Source of the DNA: Ferruginibacter sp.
GTDB lineage: Bacteria; Bacteroidota; Bacteroidia; Chitinophagales; Chitinophagaceae
Direction of reading: 5' to 3'
Assembly: GCA_013141435.1 (NCBI GenBank)
Contig: JABFQZ010000032.1
Span: forward strand, 41,474 to 105,473
DNA: 64,000 nt
In this document: piece by piece, positions 34,020 to 43,500 of the stretch
How the letters are laid out: every line of letters begins with the position of its first letter
How positions within the stretch are numbered: position 1 is the stretch's first letter
Notes under the pieces: generated by a model
The model's database searches: none
What the model was told of the DNA's origin: nothing
What the model saw: the letters and a program-made list of their open reading frames with translations, nothing else
Program-made: the position numbers and the translations under genes

Positions 34020-34047
34020 GTTGGGATGAGGTTTTGATTAATAAAAT

Positions 34048-35055
34048 TTAAATTTCTTTGCCGTACAAAAGGTATTCTTTATAAGCATTTCCATCAAAGC
34101 TTTCAGAAAACCGTATTGATTTTTCATTATTAATTACAAAAGCATGAACCAAATCTGTATAGCCATTTTTTACAGCATGACGTACAATTCGATTACCTAA
34201 TACATGCGCTAAACCTTTCCATTTTGTAGCATTGCACCTGGCTGCCGTTTTTACAACTAACGACTGTGCTGTTTTGTTATAAAAATCTCTAAAGCAAAAA
34301 ATAAATCCTACTATATTTTTATTTTCATCTTCTGCTATAAGCATAAAACCAGGCTCAATAATTTTATGTACAGGTAAGTATTTTTCTAAAAAACTTGCTT
34401 CACTTATTGTAGTGTACAAAAAATTATTTTTAAATGCTTCGCAAATAAATGGGTACAATTTTTTTAGTTCATTTTTAAAATTATCCAAATCAATATTTCT
34501 GATTACCAATCCATTTTCAACAAATTGTTTTTCTACTTGTAAAATGGCATCATCATCATATTTAAGTGTATTGTCTTTCTGCGAAACATAATGGGATATT
34601 GTCGTAAACCCAAATGCTGTGAATAGTTCGTTGTAATATACATGATGGTATGGTTCAGAAAAAAAGTTATGCTCATTGTGAAATGCACTGAATCGATAAT
34701 CATCCCAAGTGCTGCCATTCATTGGGCCGATAAAATAACTTGCACCCAACAATTTACCTTCATTTTCTAAATGGCTAAGTAATTTATTTGAACAATCTAT
34801 ATCATCTATACATTCAAAATTGCCTATAGAAACGGTTTGCTTATTTTTATAAACAAGCAACGGATTATGATATAAACTAGCCCTAGCTACAGGGATATTG
34901 TTTTGTAAAAGCACATAACAATGTACCAAGAATACTTTATTAATACTTTGTGATAAAGTTTTTTTTAATTCTTCAGAAGTATAAATATTGGCAATAGTAT
35001 TTTCATACAAATAATATTGCGTATCATCAGGTTTAGTTTTTATAATTTCTATCAT
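34048..35055 (-). CDS. GNAT-family acyltransferase-like protein
   Basis: 335 residues. The segment YFIGPMNGSTWDDYRFS with FTAFGF recalls the acyl-CoA-binding and C-terminal strands of GNAT enzymes, and the second half has GFMLIAEDENKNIVGFIFCFRDF and RIVRHAVKNGYTDLVHAFV, a second GNAT-like core. The double-GNAT layout is frequent in N-acyltransferases. It begins 6 nt after the stop of the prenol-kinase-like gene. Acyl transfer to an amino group generated by the BtaA-like enzyme is a speculative possibility. Confidence 0.82.
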   Translation of the reverse strand: MIEIIKTKPDDTQYYLYENTIANIYTSEELKKTLSQSINKVFLVHCYVLLQNNIPVARASLYHNPLLVYKNKQTVSIGNFECIDDIDCSNKLLSHLENEGKLLGASYFIGPMNGSTWDDYRFSAFHNEHNFFSEPYHHVYYNELFTAFGFTTISHYVSQKDNTLKYDDDAILQVEKQFVENGLVIRNIDLDNFKNELKKLYPFICEAFKNNFLYTTISEASFLEKYLPVHKIIEPGFMLIAEDENKNIVGFIFCFRDFYNKTAQSLVVKTAARCNATKWKGLAHVLGNRIVRHAVKNGYTDLVHAFVINNEKSIRFSESFDGNAYKEYLLYGKEI

Positions 35056-35061
35056 CTTTTT

Positions 35062-35721
35062 TTACTGAGTAATTAAATAAGCAAATAGCACAATTGTGGG
35101 CACATTAATATTATCGTATCCATTTTTAGAAACAGCTTCGGTAAATGTAGCTATCAAAGCAACAAACAAAGCTGCCAAAATAGGATAATGTGTATTATCG
35201 TGTAGCAAATACATTAAAAGCAAAGTGATTAATACAGCACTTACAAAAAATGCAGCGGAGCCCATGAGCGTTTTGCTTTCTTTTGTTGTTGAATATTTCC
35301 CTAACGGCCAACGCTTGCCTACTAAAGCCGCTAGTGGGTCACATATAGCAAGTATTAGAATTGGTAAATAAAAAAGTATACTGCTTTCATAATAAGCAAA
35401 TGCTACATAACACAAGTAAATGGCCATAGGAAAAGCAAGGCTACCAACTGAATACCTACTTATACCATTTATAGATTGAAGCATTTTATACCTGGTACTT
35501 AACGCAAGTATAATTAAAAATGACGTACTTAAAAATAGTACGAACCAATGGTTGCTTAGCATGATAGGAAACAAAAGTGCAATAAAGCCACTTCCTACAT
35601 GCACAAACTTACGTGTGAGCTCTACTTTTATGTTGGCTTTGTGGTACAATAATTCTGCTATATCAAATACCAATAAAAAAGAAGCGCCAAGTATAATCGT
35701 ATTTAAAATATTTGTGTTCAT
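35062..35721 (-). CDS. Prenol/dolichol (VTE5-type) kinase-like membrane protein
   Basis: 219 residues with about six or seven membrane helices. ELTRKFVHVGSG near residues 34-45 and the loop ICDPLAALVGKRWPLGK, KTLMGSAAFF and TEAVSKNGYDNINVP match the CTP-dependent phytol/farnesol/dolichol kinase family, related to CdsA. The family phosphorylates an isoprenoid alcohol in the membrane. The start overlaps the BtaA-like stop by 4 nt. The substrate may be the product of the nearby UbiA-type enzyme or a diacylglycerol-like lipid. Confidence 0.86.
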   Translation of the reverse strand: MNTNILNTIILGASFLLVFDIAELLYHKANIKVELTRKFVHVGSGFIALLFPIMLSNHWFVLFLSTSFLIILALSTRYKMLQSINGISRYSVGSLAFPMAIYLCYVAFAYYESSILFYLPILILAICDPLAALVGKRWPLGKYSTTKESKTLMGSAAFFVSAVLITLLLMYLLHDNTHYPILAALFVALIATFTEAVSKNGYDNINVPTIVLFAYLITQ

Positions 35722-36806
35722 ATTTTTTCGTCAATATTTATACAGTTGTAAAAAAAGCCTGTATCAATATTTTTTATTGTTGCTGATAAATCTTCAAGAG
35801 CTATTGTTTTATTTGAATTGTTTGTGCTCATTTTTCTTTGTACCATTAAATTCCAGTATACCAACCTTGCTCCTTTGCTAGTGGCATTCAATATTTTTGA
35901 AGAAACAGTATCAAAAGTTTCTTTGCTCATGTATTCAAAAATGTTAGACAAATTCATGGCAGTAAAATTATTATATGCTAATGCAATATCTTCTGCATAG
36001 CCTTGTTTTATGTGCAATTTATGAAGGTTGGCTTTTATACTTTTATAATTTTCAGGTCGAACATAATGTGGCAACAAATTTCCAAAATTTCCTTTTAAGC
36101 AATAATGCAATATCCTGTTGCTTTGTGCTGCTGCGGTTTTAAAATGATTTGCTGTTTGTTTAAAAATAGTTTCGCCTACATTGCTCGATACCTCTTTCAT
36201 AAACTGTGGATCTCTGCCATATTTGCCCATTACATATCTACTAAAAAATATATTGAATAGCAACCTCCAGCGCCAAGTGTTCCAATGTTTTTCATAAAAT
36301 ATTTTTTGATCCTCAGCAGATTTTACTTCCATCAAAGTACATACCCTTTTTCGATTGTGTATACAAGGCAATATTTTTTTTGCAAAAAAAGAAAGGTACT
36401 TTTCAAATTTTCCTTGGTGAATAATGCCGTTTTCTATAAGCTGTATATTGTTTTCAAAATAATGTTTACAATCATCATCTAAAAATGCCTTGATGGTATT
36501 GAATGTTTCAATTCTTTTTGTTGAATTTGTAAAACCTAAAAAACCAAGTAATTCTTCATAAGATAAATATTGATACGCTATTTTTTTTAATTGTACTAGC
36601 AGCAATTGTACTTTACTAATATCTGCAGCCACTATAATTTCAGGATTGGTAACTAGCAACGAAAAACTATTATCGCCAGCTGATGCTATTGAAAAAATAC
36701 GACTACCTGCTATTGGTGATAATGCTTTTAACAGCACATCTGCATCTTCCCAGCAATTGGCATAGCGTATAAAATCAAAAGCAGCTGTATCGTTTATTTG
36801 TTGCAT
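35718..36806 (-). CDS. BtaA-like (DUF3419) SAM-dependent aminocarboxypropyl transferase
   Basis: 362 residues. FIRYANCWED (12-21), SIASAGDN (39-46) and ADISKVQ (61-67) match the start of BtaA, which moves the 3-amino-3-carboxypropyl group of S-adenosylmethionine to diacylglycerol, the first step of betaine-lipid DGTS. The remaining helical part (LLGFLGF, then YVMGKYGRDPQFMKEV, and NLSNIFEYMS) is also in line with the family. No BtaB-type N-methyltransferase is encoded next to it. Stops and starts overlap both neighbours (1 nt and 4 nt). The acceptor lipid is unknown. Confidence 0.87.
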   Translation of the reverse strand: MQQINDTAAFDFIRYANCWEDADVLLKALSPIAGSRIFSIASAGDNSFSLLVTNPEIIVAADISKVQLLLVQLKKIAYQYLSYEELLGFLGFTNSTKRIETFNTIKAFLDDDCKHYFENNIQLIENGIIHQGKFEKYLSFFAKKILPCIHNRKRVCTLMEVKSAEDQKIFYEKHWNTWRWRLLFNIFFSRYVMGKYGRDPQFMKEVSSNVGETIFKQTANHFKTAAAQSNRILHYCLKGNFGNLLPHYVRPENYKSIKANLHKLHIKQGYAEDIALAYNNFTAMNLSNIFEYMSKETFDTVSSKILNATSKGARLVYWNLMVQRKMSTNNSNKTIALEDLSATIKNIDTGFFYNCINIDEKI

Positions 36807-39394
36807 TAATTTGCTTTAATTATTATTTTTATTTCGCCTGTGCTACCATTCATTTGTATGGTATCTCCCGTTTGCAATGTTTTTAAAAGCCCCGTTACTC
36901 CTACAATGCAAGGCTTCCCCATTTCTCTAGACACAATTGCAGAGTGGCTTAGCACACTACCTCTTTCTACTATTATGCCCGCTGCTGAAGAGAATAATGT
37001 AACCCAACCCGGATCTGTGCTACTCGTTACTAGTATATCTCCATTTAAAGAAACTACATCTTGCGGCTGCAAAACCACTCGTACTTTAGCTTCTACAATA
37101 CCAGGGCAACAACCAATGCCTTTCAAATGGCCATCTATTTGATCTACCCTTGCTGTGCTATAAAAATCATTGGCATGGTACACAATCCCATAAGTTGCAA
37201 ACCGCTCAGATGGAGTTGGTTGTTTCTCGTATTCTAAAAATGTTTCTTTTCTTAATGTGATTAATGCACGAATATTTTGTGTAACAGATTTACCTTCTAT
37301 AAAATCAAAAATCTCTTCAATTTTCAAATAAAAAATATCGCTTACATTTTCAATAATATTTTCTGTAAAGAAGTGCTTACCCATGGCAGTAAAAATTTCT
37401 CTCACAATACCAAAAGCCCTTGTACGTTCGTATCGCAAGTTCTCTCTAGCGCTTACCAATGCTCTTGTTTTTTGTAACGTTCTATAAAATAAAAACTGTT
37501 TTATAGGGTTATTTACAAAAGCAATTCGCATTTGTTTTTCAGCGGCTTCCCTTACTTGTATTTCTGTATTGCTAGATATAGATGCTTTTGTAATACCCGA
37601 TTCTACATACGATTTAATAATTTTTATAAATTTAGTAGGCGCTTGATTATAAGAGATACTTTCTAGTTTCAATTCCCCTATACATCTTTCGCCAAAATCA
37701 AATAAGTATTTGTCTATACTGTTTTTTAATGGCGCATATATTTTATTACTGAGGAGTTCTTCCAAAATGTTGTTTTCATCATTATTTAAAAACAATGTTT
37801 TATAGCTTTCATTTTCTAACACTTCGCTAGTAATTGCTATAGTTCTATGTATGGGCTGTGTAGAAATAATATCATTGCTGCCACACAATAAATCATTATG
37901 AATATTTAGGTTCTTAGAAAGATTATATTTTTCACATTTTTTTTGTAACAAACCAAACCATATCATCGCAAAAAAATCATTCAGCAATGGAGCTTTCCAT
38001 TCGTTCAACAAAGTATTATCGAAGCGAATAAACAATTGCATCAATTCATTTGCATTTTTTTCTCCGAAATTAATGTTCTTGTATTCTGCAATTGTATTAT
38101 TTAATAGTGCTAAAAATTCAATTCTTTTTTTGGGTAAGCCTACAAAACGGCGAGTCATTTTCGCAGCCATTTTTACAATACTCCACCATGCTTTCGTTTT
38201 TGAAAGGCGATAGCTTTCAGGTATGTCAAATGATTCTTTTACGCCCATCATTTTTTCCATAAACCGAGCGTTAATACTATAGCCCGGAAGCAATGCAAGC
38301 ATGTGGTACCATGTTTTTAAATTGTAGTATACCCTGCCATTTATAAGCCCAAGTGTATGGCTATAAATCCGTTCATTTTTTTGTATAACCTGCTCACTCA
38401 CGCCCATGTAAAGCGAAAATAATTTATAGGCTTTTTCATAAGATTTACTAATGAATGAAAAAGTTAGCGGTGTAGTAACACCGGGATAAGATTCTATGAT
38501 ATTGCTGTTGTCCCACAAAATATACTTACCTTTTTTATCCGAAATATTTTGTAACCCTGTAATAGCCCTGCTTTGCAATAAGTAAATGGTATTGTTTGAT
38601 ATGGCAAACTCAATATCTTGCGGCTTGCCAAAATGATTTACACAAGTCCTTATTATTTTCGAAACTGCTACAATTTGTTCATCTGTTAATGATGCTTTTT
38701 CTTGTTTGTCTGCTTCTACAGGTATTTTTTTTATTTCATTATTATCAAAAATAGTTTGATACACTTTTTTTACAATGCTGCTTTCTATTTTTTCATTTTT
38801 AATAATAAAACAATCAGCATTTTCTTTGCCTTGCACCAAAGCTTCACCAAGGCCATACACCGTGTTTATTAATGTTGCATCTCTATCAGCATTCATAATA
38901 TTTATACTAAACCCCACTCCCGATACTTCTGCTGGTATCATTTGCTGAATGATAACGGAAATACCATTGTTTTTAATAAGTTTATTATTTTTTCTATACT
39001 GCTTTATTCTTTCAGCATATGCAGACAACCAAACTTGTTTAATTTTTTCCGCAAGGGTTTCTTTTGTAACATATAAAAAAGATTCAAACTGCCCTGCAAA
39101 TGAAAAATTATCTCCATCTTCATCTACTGCTGAGGAGCGTACTGCAAAATACTTTTCGTTTGGAAATGCTTGTACAATTGTAGCAATAAAATCATCGGAT
39201 ATTTGATAATTTTTTATAGTACTAATGATATCAGTAGCGTCACTTGAATTTATAATTTCTGCGAAGCATTCATTTGGCATTACAACCCAAGGTGGTATGT
39301 TTAACTTTTCGTTACTTAACAATAGCAATGCTTTGGCTTTACCGCCAATGCTGTGTTTTCTTGCATCATATTGTTGTGTTGTTATAAAATACAT
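36806..39394 (-). CDS. PEP-synthase/rifampicin-phosphotransferase-like dikinase
   Basis: 862 residues from the ATG at 39394, where start and UbiA stop share one base (TAATG). The N-terminal ATP-grasp domain (about 1-330) has SIGGKAKALLLL, YFAVRSSAVDEDGDNFSFAGQ and GFSINIMN. A long helical middle domain (about 340-740) is not recognised. The C-terminal phosphohistidine domain has GSVLSHSAIVSREMGKPCIVG, with the phospho-His at about 817. The PEP-binding TIM barrel of true PEP synthases is absent, as in rifampicin phosphotransferase. The acceptor is thus unknown; a lipid or prenol intermediate is inferred from context. Confidence 0.9.
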   Translation of the reverse strand: MYFITTQQYDARKHSIGGKAKALLLLSNEKLNIPPWVVMPNECFAEIINSSDATDIISTIKNYQISDDFIATIVQAFPNEKYFAVRSSAVDEDGDNFSFAGQFESFLYVTKETLAEKIKQVWLSAYAERIKQYRKNNKLIKNNGISVIIQQMIPAEVSGVGFSINIMNADRDATLINTVYGLGEALVQGKENADCFIIKNEKIESSIVKKVYQTIFDNNEIKKIPVEADKQEKASLTDEQIVAVSKIIRTCVNHFGKPQDIEFAISNNTIYLLQSRAITGLQNISDKKGKYILWDNSNIIESYPGVTTPLTFSFISKSYEKAYKLFSLYMGVSEQVIQKNERIYSHTLGLINGRVYYNLKTWYHMLALLPGYSINARFMEKMMGVKESFDIPESYRLSKTKAWWSIVKMAAKMTRRFVGLPKKRIEFLALLNNTIAEYKNINFGEKNANELMQLFIRFDNTLLNEWKAPLLNDFFAMIWFGLLQKKCEKYNLSKNLNIHNDLLCGSNDIISTQPIHRTIAITSEVLENESYKTLFLNNDENNILEELLSNKIYAPLKNSIDKYLFDFGERCIGELKLESISYNQAPTKFIKIIKSYVESGITKASISSNTEIQVREAAEKQMRIAFVNNPIKQFLFYRTLQKTRALVSARENLRYERTRAFGIVREIFTAMGKHFFTENIIENVSDIFYLKIEEIFDFIEGKSVTQNIRALITLRKETFLEYEKQPTPSERFATYGIVYHANDFYSTARVDQIDGHLKGIGCCPGIVEAKVRVVLQPQDVVSLNGDILVTSSTDPGWVTLFSSAAGIIVERGSVLSHSAIVSREMGKPCIVGVTGLLKTLQTGDTIQMNGSTGEIKIIIKAN

Positions 39395-40365
39395 TAGTTG
39401 ATAAGAAGTTTTTGAATCATTGGTATCCCACCAAGTATTAAGTACATGGCTATTGTCCAAATAGCAGATGATATTTCTATGGCTTTTGATGCCTTCTTTG
39501 ATTTGTTTTGTAAAAAAATAAAAGCAGGTATAGCACAAAATAAAAATGCTGTGGCTAAAAAATAAAATGCGGTTAAACCATATCCTGCATAATGAGCTGC
39601 TGCAATACTTAATATTAAAGTAACGAATAGAACAGCAAGCCATAAATATATGGCTCTTGCCGTGCCTAACATGTAGGAATAGGAAAGTACACCAACGGCT
39701 TCCGCTTCAGGTGCTTTTATTTTTCTGCCTATTTCTAGCACCACACCGTTCATATAGGACACCATAAAAAAGAACAGCAAACCCATTGGAGCTGACGTGT
39801 TGTTTAAAAACCAATCTAACCCACTAGCATAAATATCTACCAATGGTATTATAAACATGTGGCTTGCCACATAAAAAAATTGATTTCGTTTTAGCCAATC
39901 GGAAATAAAAAACTCCTTGCCCATTAATAACAAGTAAGCAATTACAACAAAGTAAAGGATGAGCATTTTTGGAAAGAAAATGACATTTACAACAATTTGC
40001 AAAATGGCCACAACAATGCCTACAATTTTAAGCTCTCTCAAACTTACCAAGCCTCTTGGTACAGGAAGTTCTTTTCTATAAGCTGCATCATCAGCTGCAT
40101 CTTTGAATTCATCAAAAATACGGAGTAGTAAAAACAGGGTAATCGTTGTAAAAATGCCTAAGAGAAAAGTTTGTGTATTTACAAAACCTTCAACACCCCT
40201 GCATATACGAGAGTAAGATATAGCAGAAAAACTAAAAGCAAATACCAATAAGCCATGCCCTAAAAAAGGAAACCTTTCTTTTTGATAAATATAAAATCGT
40301 TTAGCAAAAGAAGCGCTGTTTTCGGTTGGTATGCTATATTGATTTTGTTGCTGTTTTGGTTTCAA
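39394..40365 (-). CDS. UbiA-family prenyltransferase
   Basis: 323 residues with about eight membrane helices. The first Asp-rich motif is RIFDEFKDAADD (D85, D89, D92, D93), followed by LPVPRGLVSLREL, both typical of UbiA enzymes. The second motif, EIGRKIKAPEAEAVGVLSYS, is reduced in Asp. UbiA enzymes attach a prenyl chain to an acceptor ring, sugar or glycerol phosphate in the membrane. The only in-frame start is TTG (40365); no ATG is available upstream before a stop. A -7 box TATGTTTG lies 35 nt before it. First gene of the lipid operon. Confidence 0.85.
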   Translation of the reverse strand: MKPKQQQNQYSIPTENSASFAKRFYIYQKERFPFLGHGLLVFAFSFSAISYSRICRGVEGFVNTQTFLLGIFTTITLFLLLRIFDEFKDAADDAAYRKELPVPRGLVSLRELKIVGIVVAILQIVVNVIFFPKMLILYFVVIAYLLLMGKEFFISDWLKRNQFFYVASHMFIIPLVDIYASGLDWFLNNTSAPMGLLFFFMVSYMNGVVLEIGRKIKAPEAEAVGVLSYSYMLGTARAIYLWLAVLFVTLILSIAAAHYAGYGLTAFYFLATAFLFCAIPAFIFLQNKSKKASKAIEISSAIWTIAMYLILGGIPMIQKLLIN

Positions 40366-40400
40366 TATATTTCTTTTTTAAACCTTTTGGTAAGGTCTTA

Positions 40401-40408
40401 CAAACATA
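40401..40408 (-). promoter_or_regulatory. -7 promoter element of the UbiA-led operon
   Basis: The minus strand reads TATGTTTG, a full TAnnTTTG match, 35 nt before the TTG start. The palindrome at 40428-40447 covers the expected -33 region. Confidence 0.55.
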
Positions 40409-40427
40409 ATTCAGTTTTTATGATAAC

Positions 40428-40447
40428 TTATTGACAAAAGTCAATAA
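40428..40447. promoter_or_regulatory. Perfect inverted repeat TTATTGAC-AAAA-GTCAATAA, operator candidate
   Basis: Two 8-bp inverted half-sites with a 4-nt AT spacer lie between the divergent UbiA operon and helicase genes. It sits 20 bp upstream of the UbiA -7 box and about 20 bp upstream of a TAATTTG box on the plus strand, so a bound dimer could control both. No T-tract follows, and the genes diverge, so it is not a terminator. The regulator is unknown. Confidence 0.6.
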
Positions 40448-40508
40448 ATAAAAATGAATATAATGTTATAATTTGCATAAAATATATTCGAGTTACTCAA
40501 GTTAATCA

Positions 40509-43500
40509 ATGCAAACTTACCAACAACAGCTTCTACAAAAATTTGAAGAAGAATACGCCAAGCTAAACCCACAGCAACAAAAAGCTGTGGATACCACCGA
40601 AGGTCCAGTAATGGTAATTGCAGGCCCAGGCACAGGCAAAACACAAATACTAGCCGCACGTATTGGCAAAATACTAATGAACCCCGATGTGTTGGCCGAT
40701 AATATTCTTTGCCTAACATATACAGATGCTGGTGCCATAGCCATGCGCAGGCGCTTACAATCGTTTATAGGTGCAGATGCATATAAGGTAAATATTTATA
40801 CATTTCATGCTTTTTGCAACGATGTTATTCAAGATAATTTATCGTTGTTCGAAAAAAATTCGTTAGATGCTATTTCAGAATTAGAGAATATAGAATTGTT
40901 TAAAATACTGATTGATAATTTTTCCAAAGACAATCCACTAAAGCGATACAGGGGTGATGTGTATTACGAAATAAATAATTTAAAGCAATTGTTTTCTAAT
41001 ATGAAAAGAGAAGGTTGGACGCCTCAATTTATAAATCAAAAAATAGACGAATACATAACCGACTTACCAAGCAGAGATGAATACATTGCCAAGCGTGCCA
41101 CCAAAGATTTTAAAAAAGGCGACGTACGTACCGATAAAATTGAAGAAGAAAAAGAAAAGAAAGAAAAGTTACGTGCAGCCGTAAATGAATTTGACAATTA
41201 TCAATCCCTCATGCGTGAGCGTAACCGCTACGATTTTGATGATATGATAAATTGGGTGATAAAAGCGTTTGAAGAAAACCCAAATGTATTATCTAATTAT
41301 CAAGAGCGTTTTCAATATGTGTTGGTAGATGAATACCAAGATTCAAGCGGCACACAAAATAAATTGGTGCAACAACTCATTAGCTATTGGGATACGCCCA
41401 ATGTATTTGTAGTAGGCGATGATGACCAAAGTATTTATCGCTTTCAAGGTGCCAATGTAGAAAATATGTTGGGCTTTGCAAACCATTACAGTAGCGAAAT
41501 GGTAACAGTAGTGCTTACCAACAATTACAGGAGCACACAACACATTTTAGATATTGCCAAAACGCTTATTGATAAAAACGAAGAGCGTTTGGTAAAAAAT
41601 ATTGAGGGGTTAAGTAAAAATTTGTTAGCAAGTAATGATAAAATAAAAGCCCTCACCAACAAACCTAGCATAAGAGAATACAATTCTGTAAAAGAAGAAA
41701 TGGCGGGCATTACAGCTGAAATAGCTTCGTTATTAGAGAGCAATGTAGAGCCAAGAAAAATTGCTGTTATTTATAAAGAAAATAAATATGGTGAAGCCTT
41801 AGCAGAATATTTACGACTAAAAGGAGTACCCGTTTTTAGCAAACGAAACATTAATATTTTAAGCAATGCATTTGTAAATAAAATAGTAACCATTCTGCGT
41901 TACTTAAACGCAGAGCATGATATTCCGTATGGTGGCGATGAATTGTTGTTTGAAATTTTGCATTACGATTTTTATAAAATAGCGCCAATAGATATTGCAA
42001 AAATTACAGTAGAGGTAAATAGTAAAAGATATGGTGGCGATGCATCTTCTATTAGAAAATTATTGTTTGATAAAGCCAACCAACCACCAAAAGATTTGTT
42101 TGACAGTGGCATTAGCCAATCATTAAAAAACACAAGTTCAATAATTGAAAATTTGATTGCCGATGTATCAAACGTATCGTTACAACAATTGTTGGATAGA
42201 ATTATACGAAATGCTGGAGTGCTGTCGTATATAATGCTGCACCAAGAAAAATTAAAACTATTACAATTACTCACAGCCTTATTCGATTTTGTAAAAACAG
42301 AAACTGCTCGTAATCCATATTTAGATCTTAAAGGTTTTATGGATGTTTTAGATTTAATGAAAAAAGAAAATCTGCCATTGCCATTAATAGAAGTATCGGG
42401 CAATGAAAAAGCAGTGAACTTGCTCACAGCACATGGTAGCAAGGGGTTGGAGTTTGAATATGTTTTCTTTGCAGGTGTAAATGCAAGTGCATGGGAAAAG
42501 AAAAGAAAACCACAAAGTGGATATAAATTTCCTGATACCATTTTTGCATCCGCACCAAGTGATGCAGCAGAAGGGGAAGAACTACGCCGACTTTTTTATG
42601 TAGCCCTCACTAGAGCAGAAAAATATTTAAACATTTCTTATGCAAAATATAGTAATGAAGGCAAAGGCTTGGAGCCATCTGTTTTTATAGCAGAAATACA
42701 AGAGGTTCATCAGTTAGAAGTGGAGCATCCGAGTATTTCTGAAAATGATTTGGCTGCATTTAATTTGTTACAATTTACCGCACAAGCTCCGGAAATAGCA
42801 CATGCAGAAGATGATTTTATTGATGGATTGTTGGCTAAATTTCAAATGAATGTAACGGCATTAAACAATTATATGAAATGCCCTTTGCAGTTTTATTTCA
42901 ACAATATGATACGAGTACCATCGGGTATAAACGAATCTACCACATTTGGAAGTGCTATACATTTTGCATTAGAAAAATTGTTTAAAAAAATGCAAGATGG
43001 TGGTAAAGAAAAATTTAATGGTAAGGAAGATATGTTTGCAGATTTTGTTTGGTACATGCGCAGGCATAGAGAAAACTTTACCAAAGAGTCGTTTGCAAGG
43101 CGCATGGAATATGGCGAAGGTGTATTGTTTAATTATTACGACAAATACATCAATACTTGGAACAAAGTGGTAGCCATAGAAAGAAACATACGAGGTGTAG
43201 TAGTAGATGGCGTACCACTTAAAGGTAAATTGGATAAACTAGAATTTGATGGTAAAACAGTAAATGTAGTTGATTATAAAAGTGGAGATATTGAAAAAGC
43301 ATTGCCATCGCTAAAAGGGCCAAACGATAAAGAGCCCAATGGTGGGAACTATTGGCGGCAAGCGGTTTTTTATAAAATTTTAATAGATAACTACGACCAA
43401 AAAGATTGGCAAGTTATAAGCACCGAATTTGATTTTGTAGAGCCAGATAAGAAAAAGGAATATAGAAAAGAAAAAATTGTAATAACACCCGAAGATTGCA

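Noticed and set aside
36806..39643. Longer 945-codon form of the dikinase
   Set aside because: The first 83 codons lie within the UbiA gene in another frame; the TAATG junction at 39394 gives a natural start.
31038..40365. Genomic island beside tRNA-Arg carrying the lipid operon
   Set aside because: No integrase, no direct repeat of the tRNA 3' end was found, and base composition is similar to the surroundings.
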